Below are positions 27,383-33,626 of a stretch of DNA of 33,626 bases, piece after piece; the stretch's first letter is position 1; the number at the start of each line of letters is the position of its first letter. The translations under genes and the position numbers were made by a program. The stretch comes from a virus: the IMG/VR virus record IMGVR_UViG_3300032322_001267, positions 1 to 33,626 of that record; one strand, written 5' to 3'. The notes beneath the pieces were generated by a model. The model searched no databases, was not told where the DNA came from, and worked only from the letters and a program-made list of their open reading frames with translations.

Positions 27383-28171
27383 CTATACGGAATAGGTCTG
27401 CCGCACGGCTGCGAGCCGGTCGGCCATCGTGACCGCGGCATCCTCGCGGGCTGGCGGCGGCGTGGGCGGGGCGCAGCAATCCGTGCGCGTGCCCGGGGCC
27501 ACATCGTCCAGGTACGGGGAAGCGTAGGCATCCAGCACCGCCTGCCGGTCGGTGACGCTCAGGGCGTCGAGCGCCGTGCGGGCGGCAATCATGAGCAGGT
27601 CGCGGTCCGTGCGCACGGAGTCGCGGGGCTGCTCGGGAACATCGGTGGTGCTCTTGTCGCTGCGCGCCCCCAGCACGTCGGTGCCGGGGACGCTGGGCAT
27701 CGGGGTCAGGCTGACCTCGCGCAGCTCGATTTCGAGGAACCGATCGACGGTCTTGCCGTCCACCACGGCCATCTCGGTGCGCTTGGGGACGAACCCGATC
27801 GACAGCCCGGTGACGGCGCCCGCGGCCATGACGGCCTTCACGTAGTCCCGCGCTGCGCGCCCCGCCTCGGTGTCGAACAGGTCGGCCACCATGACCAGCC
27901 CGTCGCCCGTGTCGGTCAGGCTGGCGACCACGCCGACGTGGGCGTCCACCTCGCGCTCGTGGTCCATCAGGAAGGGGACGCGCCGCGCCTTGACCTTGGT
28001 GTCAATGGTCCGCTTGGCGCAGCCCCGGGCGAAGACGGTCCCGTAGGTGTCCACCTGCTCGTAGGTCAGGGCCACGCCGGTAATGCGCCCCGCGATCCCC
28101 TCGGGCAGTCCTTCCTGGCGGGCTTCGAGCGCCACCTCGCGGCGGTACAGCGTCACGGTGTCGATGGTCAT
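27383..28171 (-). CDS. Prohead maturation protease, HK97 family (262 aa)
   Basis: The enzyme cleaves the capsid delta domain during maturation. The family motifs are present: GRITGVALTYEQVDTYGTVF at the start, FLMDHEREVDAHVGVV with catalytic His71, then FDTEAGRAARDYVKAVMAAG, VTGLSIGFVPKR with catalytic Ser124 and EIELREVSLTPMPSVPGTDV. The residues after about 165 form a flexible C-terminal tail, including a paired Cys (TRTDCCAPPTPPPAREDA). ATG 28171 overlaps the portal stop (ATGA); a longer in-frame start is rejected. Neighbours portal and capsid confirm the role. Confidence 0.9.
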   Translation of the reverse strand: MTIDTVTLYRREVALEARQEGLPEGIAGRITGVALTYEQVDTYGTVFARGCAKRTIDTKVKARRVPFLMDHEREVDAHVGVVASLTDTGDGLVMVADLFDTEAGRAARDYVKAVMAAGAVTGLSIGFVPKRTEMAVVDGKTVDRFLEIELREVSLTPMPSVPGTDVLGARSDKSTTDVPEQPRDSVRTDRDLLMIAARTALDALSVTDRQAVLDAYASPYLDDVAPGTRTDCCAPPTPPPAREDAAVTMADRLAAVRQTYSV

Positions 28172-31062
28172 AGGACGCCCTGCGCCTCCTCGGGGGTCTC
28201 GGTGTAGTAGACTAGGGTGCAGCGGCAGTTGATGACCTCGCCAGCGGGGCCGCGTGGGTCCAGCGGGTACAGCAGGCCGTTGCCGAACGGGTCGTCGATG
28301 CCGATGGGCGGCTGGGCGCCCGCGGCGGCGTGCGTCGGGCGGGTCTTGCGGTCCTCGAAGGCCAACCATTGCTTGGCCCGGAACAGGTCGCCTTCGGCCT
28401 TCGCTTGGTCCCACGAGCCCTGCGACTGCGCGCCCGCCACCTCGGTCTTGGCGATCCGCGTGGCCCGCACGTCGGTCATCTGCTCGCCGTACACGCTGGC
28501 CTGAATCAGCCGCGCCGTCTCGGCCACGCTCAGCTCGGCCAGCTCGGCGCTGCGGATCGCCGCAGTGACCTGCTTCGCGGTCGTCTCCCCGATCAGCTCG
28601 GCCAGCCGGTCGGCCCGGTTGGCGATGGCCTGTAGCACGCTGGGCGGCTTGAGCCCGAAGCTATAGCCTGCGCCCATGACCTCCTGCGCGCCGAAGAGGT
28701 ACATGCGCTCGATCAGCTCCAGATACGCGGCCCGCCACGCGGCGTAGTATTCCCCGCCCCGGGCGTAGTTTTCCCGGATCTGCCGCTCGATGGCGTCCAG
28801 CACGGGGTCGTCCGCTCGGGTCGCCCGGTCAAACAGCCGCGCCACGGACGCCGCGTCCTCGCGGAACCGGGCGCGGGCGGTCGTATAGAATGGCGCCTCC
28901 TGCCGGTCCATCTCCTCCATCTGCCGCACCCAATAGCGGTACAGGATGTGGTCCTCGTCGGGCTCGCCGTCCTCGCGGTAGAGCGGGGCGCGCAGCACCT
29001 CGGGATGGTGGACCCACCACGGGCGCCCCTGCTCGTCTACCAGGGGGCTGGCATTCCGTACCGGCGCACCAGCGGGAGCCGGTGCCGCATCGTCCGCTGC
29101 CACCGCCGCCACGGCGACACGCGCCGATAGGGCGGCACCACCTGCCGGAACACGTTGCGCCGCACGGTCAAGCGCCTCCTTGGCTTCGTTGATGACGGCC
29201 CGCATCCCATCCAGCCCGATGTCGCCCACCACGAGCCACTTCACCTGGGCGATCACGCCCGCAATCCGCTTGTTCCCCCGGTGCCTCGCCCCCCACGCCT
29301 CGCGCAGCCGCACGGCCCGCTCCTCGGCGGGGCTGTTGGGCGCGCCGCCACGCTTGGCCAGCGGGGCCAAGATGGCGAACTGCCGGTTGCCGCGGACGTT
29401 GCCGCCCTTGCGCCAGATTTCGGGGTACTCGCGCTTCAGGGTCTCGGCCTCGCCCACGGGGAAGCGCCCCCACTGGCTGTTGCGCAGGCTGACGGCCTTG
29501 TCGTCCCCCTTGGCGGGGAAGTCCGTCGCCGGGTCGGCGCGATCCTCCTCCTCGTCGTCCAGCTCGTCGTCGTCCTCGTCGTCCTCGTCCTCCAGCTCCT
29601 CCTCGTCCGTCTCGCCCTGCAACGCCGGGGGCGGGCCGTCCTGCGCGGGGGCCTGCTCCATGACCGCCCGCGGGTCGATCACGGCCACCGCGGCGGGGGT
29701 CAGCGTGGCCCCGGCGGTGACCAGAATCGTGTCGGTGGGCTCAGGGATCGGGGACAGCCGCAGCGCCCGCCGCGACTCCTCCCACGTCCGGAGTCCGTCG
29801 CGGAACTCGGCCCGCACGCGGGTGCTCGTGGCGCTGTCGTCCTCGACCAGCTCGCGCAGCAGATCATGGTCGTAGGTGATCCACACGTCCCCGAACTCGG
29901 GGGCCAGCCAGTGGTTCAGCTCGTCCTCGATCGCGGCCAGCATGGGCTCGATGGTGTGCTGCACCAGCCGTGCCCGCGCCTCGACATACTGCGCGCCCGA
30001 CAGCCCGGCGTCGGACGTGGCGCTCGCGATCCCGATCATCCGCGGGTCCACCCCGAAGGCGGCGCAGATGTCCTCGCGGGACACCCGGCGCAAGTCGGGG
30101 AACTCCAGGTCGGACAGCGTGAACCCCAACGGCTTGATGTCGCGCACGGCCCCGAAGAACGCAGGCGTGCCCCGCTTGCCGCGGTCGACCACGCGGGCCT
30201 TGTAGCGGTCCTGCATGGCGGTGGCGTCATCCTGCGTGGCCTCGTCGGCCAGCAGCACGGCGAACGTGGGGGTGCCGTCGTTGGTCACCACCTGGCGCAC
30301 GTACTTGGTGGCCTCGTTGTCTGCCGCGATGGACGCCAGCGCCGTGGCGCCCCGGGGGAACCCGAAGGCGTCGGGCGTGAAGGGGCGCGGCATCTCCAGG
30401 TCGCGGACGTGGATGATGTCCGCCACGTCCCGCTGCACGATGATCCCCGACCAGTTGGCGTAGTCGTACCGCCGCGGGTCGCCGTCCGCGTCCACCCACA
30501 CCGACTGAAGCGACTCGGGGTTGATCGCCCCCAGCCGCCGCGGCAGGCCGACGCCGGACGGGCCGCGGTCCATCTCCAGCATGGCGTTGCCGTAGCCCAG
30601 AAAATCAATCGCCAGCCGCGCGCGCATGGTGCGGGCGGTGAACCGGGGGCCGGGGTAGTCCAGCAGCCGCTGGAGCGGGTGCGACTCGGGCACGCGGCTC
30701 TCGTAGTCGCCCCGGGCGCGCAGCACGACGAGCGGCACCGACGCCACCACGTCGGCGATCACGCGCATACACGCATGGACGACCGGGTGCTTGCTGAACC
30801 CTTCGGCCCGGATGCTGGCGCCTTCCGGCTTGTACTCCTGCGGATTGGCCGTGCGCACCAGCGACATCTGGGGCGTCCCGCTGGCCAGCCCGTTGGGCGG
30901 CTGCCCGCTGCTTCCGGCGATGGCCGGGAAGTTGGGGTACACCAGCGGGATCACGGCGCGGCTTGCGTCGGGCGCGGTGATGTCCCCGCGCAGCGCCTTC
31001 AGGGCGAGCCCCACGCGCTCGCGCAGGGTCGGGACGGCCACAGGGGCCGGGGCGTCAGCCAT
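28168..31062 (-). CDS. Portal protein fused to MuF-type head morphogenesis domain (964 aa)
   Basis: Residues about 60-460 are an HK97-type portal (SKHPVVHACMRVIADVVASV, PLQRLLDYPGPRFTARTMRA, DIIHVRDLEM, GLSGAQYVEARARLVQHTIE). The portal is the dodecameric DNA gate of the capsid. An acidic Asp/Glu run (about 485-507) leads to KAVSLRNSQWGRFPVGEAET and a ~110-residue helical domain (NVRGNRQFAILAPLAKRGG, then AGVIAQVKWLVVG, about 515-635). The C-terminus (about 866-954) is a Mu gpF-like domain: ATRIAKTEVAGAQSQGSWDQ, WLAFEDRKTRPTHAAA and GEVINCRC. Usual portals have about 400-550 residues, so this is a fusion. Start ATG 31062 is preferred; GTG 31080 is possible, and neither has a strong SD. Confidence 0.88.
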   Translation of the reverse strand: MADAPAPVAVPTLRERVGLALKALRGDITAPDASRAVIPLVYPNFPAIAGSSGQPPNGLASGTPQMSLVRTANPQEYKPEGASIRAEGFSKHPVVHACMRVIADVVASVPLVVLRARGDYESRVPESHPLQRLLDYPGPRFTARTMRARLAIDFLGYGNAMLEMDRGPSGVGLPRRLGAINPESLQSVWVDADGDPRRYDYANWSGIIVQRDVADIIHVRDLEMPRPFTPDAFGFPRGATALASIAADNEATKYVRQVVTNDGTPTFAVLLADEATQDDATAMQDRYKARVVDRGKRGTPAFFGAVRDIKPLGFTLSDLEFPDLRRVSREDICAAFGVDPRMIGIASATSDAGLSGAQYVEARARLVQHTIEPMLAAIEDELNHWLAPEFGDVWITYDHDLLRELVEDDSATSTRVRAEFRDGLRTWEESRRALRLSPIPEPTDTILVTAGATLTPAAVAVIDPRAVMEQAPAQDGPPPALQGETDEEELEDEDDEDDDELDDEEEDRADPATDFPAKGDDKAVSLRNSQWGRFPVGEAETLKREYPEIWRKGGNVRGNRQFAILAPLAKRGGAPNSPAEERAVRLREAWGARHRGNKRIAGVIAQVKWLVVGDIGLDGMRAVINEAKEALDRAAQRVPAGGAALSARVAVAAVAADDAAPAPAGAPVRNASPLVDEQGRPWWVHHPEVLRAPLYREDGEPDEDHILYRYWVRQMEEMDRQEAPFYTTARARFREDAASVARLFDRATRADDPVLDAIERQIRENYARGGEYYAAWRAAYLELIERMYLFGAQEVMGAGYSFGLKPPSVLQAIANRADRLAELIGETTAKQVTAAIRSAELAELSVAETARLIQASVYGEQMTDVRATRIAKTEVAGAQSQGSWDQAKAEGDLFRAKQWLAFEDRKTRPTHAAAGAQPPIGIDDPFGNGLLYPLDPRGPAGEVINCRCTLVYYTETPEEAQGVL

Positions 31063-31111
31063 GGTCCGAACGCTAGGCACAGCGTCTGCCGTGCGCCACC
31101 CGTGCAGTTGA

Positions 31112-32362
31112 CTAGACCACGAACGCTTGGACCTGCTTGAGCATCAAGCTCGACAGCGCCCAGACCAGCGCGTCCACGCGGTCGGGGCTGCCGTCCATGG
31201 CGTCGGGGCGGAAGCTGCTCATCTGCTGCTCGAGGATCGGGAGCTGCCCGACGTGGAACACTCGCCCTTCTTGGTACAGCGCATAGACCGGCTCGGCGCG
31301 GGCCAGCTTTCCCTTCGTGGCCCGGACAGCGACGATGCGGACGCCGTGCGCCTTGTCACCTTGCGCGGCCAGCACGCTGCGGACCATGTCACCGCCTTGG
31401 TTGACCTCGGCCACGATGCTTCCGCCCCACCGCCGCGCAGCGTCGATGGCGACCGCGCCCCATTGCGCGGGGCTATAGCGCCCGCTCAGGTCCTCTAGGA
31501 CGTACCCCCGCTTGTCGCGCCCCAGCCCGACGACGACGATGCCCGTCTCGTTGCTCGCCGTGTTGGCCGTGACGGCGGGGTCCACGCCCACCAGCACGCG
31601 GGCGAAGGTGTCGGGGGCCTGCTCGACGCGCGCTCGCACAATGTCTGCCCCCGTCCACAGCAGCCCCTCGGTGGCGTGCGTCCACTCGCCGAGAAAGACG
31701 TGCCGGTAGCGCTGCGGGTTGGTATCGCGCAGCCGCTCGGCCTGCTCAATGAAGCTAGGCGAAAGGTTGTGGGCGTTCTGCTCGTAGGTGGTGTGGATGT
31801 ACAGCGTGTCGTCCCGCCGCGCGGCCACGAACCGCTCATAGAGAAAGTGCGTCCGCGCGGCCGGGTTGAGGACGAGGACCACGCGGTTCGGGCGGTCTAC
31901 CTGGCGTATGCTATAGTCGATCGTATCGAAGCTTTTCGGGTCCACCAGCTCCTCGGCCTCGTCCAGAACCCAGGTCGTCACGCCCTGAATCGACTTGAGC
32001 CGCGCCGATTGGTTGCCGCTGCTGGTCTTGATGCCGCGGAACAGGATGGCCGAACCGGTGCGCCGGTTGCGGATCGTGTCGCGCGTCACGTCGAAGTCAT
32101 CCGCCAGCCCAAGCAGGTCGATCTTGTCTACAAACTCAGGGATGATCGAAATGCTGGCCGCGACCATCGTCCAGCGGGTAAACAGGATGACGTGCCCCGC
32201 CTCGTAGGTGAGGTTGAGCAGGAACAGCGCGATGTGGAATGACTTGCCCCCGCCGCGCCCGCCCGTCAGGAAGGCATAGCGCCACGCGGGGGCGGGGTTA
32301 AACAGCGGCTGGTAGGCGCTCAGCAGCTCCAGCGGGCGGGGCTCACCCGGCGCGCTGCTCAT
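31112..32362 (-). CDS. terL: Terminase large subunit (416 aa)
   Basis: The motor-nuclease packages DNA through the portal. The ATPase half shows the Walker A LTGGRGGGKSF (about 33-42), FTRWTMVAASISIIPEFV, the Walker B VTTWVLDEAEEL (128-139, D134/E135) and LVLNPA coupling motif (163-168). The nuclease half shows ARVLVGVDPAVTANTASNET (D261), VLEDLSGRYSP (D291) and GSPDRVDALVWAL (D394/D397), the three acidic sites of the RNase H-like fold. Start ATG 32362 overlaps the methyltransferase gene by 20 bp; an earlier in-frame start (32422) is less likely. No intein or interruption is seen. Confidence 0.93.
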   Translation of the reverse strand: MSSAPGEPRPLELLSAYQPLFNPAPAWRYAFLTGGRGGGKSFHIALFLLNLTYEAGHVILFTRWTMVAASISIIPEFVDKIDLLGLADDFDVTRDTIRNRRTGSAILFRGIKTSSGNQSARLKSIQGVTTWVLDEAEELVDPKSFDTIDYSIRQVDRPNRVVLVLNPAARTHFLYERFVAARRDDTLYIHTTYEQNAHNLSPSFIEQAERLRDTNPQRYRHVFLGEWTHATEGLLWTGADIVRARVEQAPDTFARVLVGVDPAVTANTASNETGIVVVGLGRDKRGYVLEDLSGRYSPAQWGAVAIDAARRWGGSIVAEVNQGGDMVRSVLAAQGDKAHGVRIVAVRATKGKLARAEPVYALYQEGRVFHVGQLPILEQQMSSFRPDAMDGSPDRVDALVWALSSLMLKQVQAFVV

Positions 32363-32978
32363 CCATATAGATGGTGAGGATGTGATCGGTGGCCGGTCGC
32401 GCCCAGCTATAGCGCAGGCCACGCGCGGTCAGCCACGCCTCTAGGCGCGAGCGGCTGTAGACATTGCAATAGGTGCCGTGGGCGAGCGTGCGGTCAATGA
32501 CCACCGAGTCTTGCTCGCCCTCCCCGAGCTGGAAGAACACCACGATGACGGCGCGGCGCGCATGGGCCAGCAGCGTCTCCAGCGCGTTGTGGTAGCCGGG
32601 CAGGTGCTCCAGCACATGCCGGCAATATGCCACGTCAGCCTGCCCGTAGTGGTCGACGCTGGCGATGCTGCCGATCGCCACCTTGGCCCCCAACCCCTGC
32701 CCGTAGGCGACCAGCTCGGGGGTAAGCTCCACGGCCCGGTAGCCGATCCACGGGTGGGCGCGCCAATACGTCTGGTAGTCAAGGAACGTGCCGGGGCCGA
32801 ACTCCAGCACGGTCTTGGCCCCGAGCGTCTCCACCTGCTGGAACACGGCGCGGCGGCTGTGCGGGTCCGATTGCTCCAGCCAGCCCGCGAAGGTGCTGCC
32901 GGTGATACCGTGCGCGGCGATGTGGTGCGACCACCAGACTTCATGTGACGCGCGCGAGGCGCTGGTTGGCTCGGTCAC
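32343..32978 (-). CDS. SAM-dependent methyltransferase (211 aa)
   Basis: A class I methyltransferase fold is indicated by motif I TVLEFGPGTFLD (about 56-67, the SAM-binding glycine loop), acidic residue in YRAVELTPELV (motif II), GSIASVDHYGQADVAYCRHV with LEHLPGYHNALE (motif IV/V region) and HARRAVIVVFFQL. There is no NPPY or DPPY typical of DNA adenine methyltransferases and no PC motif of cytosine enzymes, so DNA is not the clear substrate; small molecule, sugar or protein methylation is more likely. The HVLEHLP motif resembles enzymes acting on glycans or small molecules. GTG 32978 overlaps the small terminase stop (GTGA). Confidence 0.8.
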   Translation of the reverse strand: MTEPTSASRASHEVWWSHHIAAHGITGSTFAGWLEQSDPHSRRAVFQQVETLGAKTVLEFGPGTFLDYQTYWRAHPWIGYRAVELTPELVAYGQGLGAKVAIGSIASVDHYGQADVAYCRHVLEHLPGYHNALETLLAHARRAVIVVFFQLGEGEQDSVVIDRTLAHGTYCNVYSRSRLEAWLTARGLRYSWARPATDHILTIYMDEQRAG

Positions 32979-33289
32979 TTGGGCGGCTCCACATGGGGGA
33001 CGGTGATCCAGCTAATGGGCGGGGTAGCGATCGGCTTGTCCCCGCTGGTGACGTCGGTGCGCTGCACGGCTTTGCCGAACGCCCGGTCGAGCAGGGCTTC
33101 GGCGGCGCGCACGTCCCCCTTGGTGGCCTTGGCCCGGAGCGCGCGCAGCGTAGCCTCCAGCGCGGTCACGCCGTCCTTCTCCTCGGCCAACACCTTGGCT
33201 AGCGCCTCGCGGATGTCGGGTAACTTGGGGCGCCCCTTTGGGTTGCCGGACTGCCCCTTCTTGAATGGCTTGAGGTTTCGCGTTGACAC
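32975..33289 (-). CDS. Terminase small subunit-like protein (104 aa)
   Basis: The N-terminus contains KPFKKGQSGNPKGRPKLPDI, the G-x-S-G-N-P-x-G-R-P motif of the DUF5681-type phage proteins that precede large terminases. A helical region follows (ALAKVLAEEKDGVTALEATL, RALRAKATKGDVRAAEALLD), ending in a proline-rich tail (ITVPHVEPPK). The start is GTG 33289 with GGGGGA ahead; an earlier ATG/GTG at 33337 overlaps the HTH gene. The protein probably binds packaging sites and loads the large terminase. The exact contact site on DNA was not found. Confidence 0.75.
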   Translation of the reverse strand: MSTRNLKPFKKGQSGNPKGRPKLPDIREALAKVLAEEKDGVTALEATLRALRAKATKGDVRAAEALLDRAFGKAVQRTDVTSGDKPIATPPISWITVPHVEPPK

Positions 33290-33302
33290 TGTTCCCCCAC
33301 TG

Positions 33303-33626
33303 TTAGAATGGGCGGATGGACGGCACGCCAATCCCATAGACCCGGGCGGGCATGGGCGGCACGGGCGGCACCTCGGGCGGATGGCTAGGCGGCACGTCCC
33401 ACGGGATAGGGCCGACCGGCTTGTCCTGCCACGCCCGCTGGTCGCGGTAGGCTAGCACGTCCGCGGTGTCGAGGTGCAGGACGATGCGCTGAGCGTGGGG
33501 CGGGCTCACGACGATCGTGCGGAACACCGGGGGGACGGCTTCGCACAGCTTGTGCACGGCTTGGCGCGAGACCCCGATGAGCGCGGCGGCTTCCGGGATG
33601 GTCAGCCAGGCGGGGCGGCTGGGCAG
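33303..33626 (-). CDS. Helix-turn-helix protein, 5' end outside window
   Basis: The frame is open to the window edge and ends with TAA at 33305-33303, so at least 107 residues are visible. WLTIPEAAALIGVSRQAVHK and the next residues LCE form an excisionase/MerR-like helix-turn-helix. A beta segment (FRTIVVSPPHAQRIVLHLDT, ADVLAYRDQRAW) follows, then a Pro-rich tail. The apparent GTG at 33557 is an internal codon (V of the HTH), because the HTH starts before it. It lies 13 bp before the small terminase start; a regulatory or packaging-initiation role is possible. Confidence 0.75.
   Translation of the reverse strand: MPSRPAWLTIPEAAALIGVSRQAVHKLCEAVPPVFRTIVVSPPHAQRIVLHLDTADVLAYRDQRAWQDKPVGPIPWDVPPSHPPEVPPVPPMPARVYGIGVPSIRPF

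Noticed and set aside
29155-31140. 661-residue plus-strand ORF
   Set aside because: Antisense of the portal-MuF gene, with Arg/Leu/Val/His-rich low-information sequence and no domain.
1-33626. Direct terminal repeat linking the two window ends
   Set aside because: The first and last bases show no shared sequence, so the window is not a complete genome with terminal redundancy as far as can be seen.

Overview
The window is a 33.6-kb stretch of a high-GC (roughly two-thirds G+C by eye) tailed-phage genome, Siphoviridae-like in layout. Every credible gene is on the minus strand, so transcription runs from high to low coordinates. Genes are packed with 1-20 bp stop/start overlaps (ATGA, GTGA, TGATG, TAGTG), and GTG starts are common. 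Purine-rich Shine-Dalgarno sequences and one near-consensus sigma70-type promoter point to a bacterial host, but nothing seen names the host. No integrase, lysogeny repressor, DNA polymerase, tRNA gene or CRISPR array was found. The window is open at both ends (an HTH gene at the right edge and an unknown gene at the left edge are cut), so those functions may lie outside.

Layout in transcription order. (1) 33.6-31.1 kb, packaging: HTH protein (partial), small terminase, a SAM-dependent methyltransferase inserted between the two terminase genes, large terminase. (2) 31.1-23.1 kb, head: a portal protein fused to a MuF-type head-morphogenesis domain, HK97-type prohead protease, HK97-fold capsid protein, a glycosyltransferase with an N-terminal phage domain, head-tail connectors and a structural protein. 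(3) 23.1-19.3 kb: an accessory structural gene, a repeat-rich tail fibre, small proteins and an 8-repeat 'GAY-LTGQ' protein. (4) 19.3-9.4 kb, tail: gp10-like protein, tail terminator, tail tube, a tail-chaperone pair joined by a -1 frameshift signal (GGGAAAC plus hairpin), tape measure, distal tail protein and a 1608-residue tail-tip/fibre protein. (5) 9.4-6.7 kb: a second glycosyltransferase, two small membrane proteins (holin candidates), an amidase endolysin and a two-helix, spanin-like protein. (6) 6.5-6.1 kb: a large three-tier palindrome (likely terminator) and about 300 bp of apparently non-coding DNA. (7) 6.1 kb to the left edge, early/recombination region: HNH protein, small genes each preceded by a hairpin plus a shared CACGGGAGA ribosome-binding leader, an ERF single-strand annealing protein, a Gp157-family protein, three winged-helix proteins, a Cys/His zinc protein, membrane peptides and an Ala/Trp-repeat protein.

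The genes form one coherent phage programme: DNA packaging, head assembly, head-tail joining, tail assembly, lysis, then recombination/early functions. The most notable points are a frameshift cassette with a perfect nested hairpin, a portal-MuF fusion carrying an inserted domain, and two glycosyltransferases plus one methyltransferase inside the virion operon. The last group could modify the virion with methylated sugars; that is a hypothesis based on gene position and folds.
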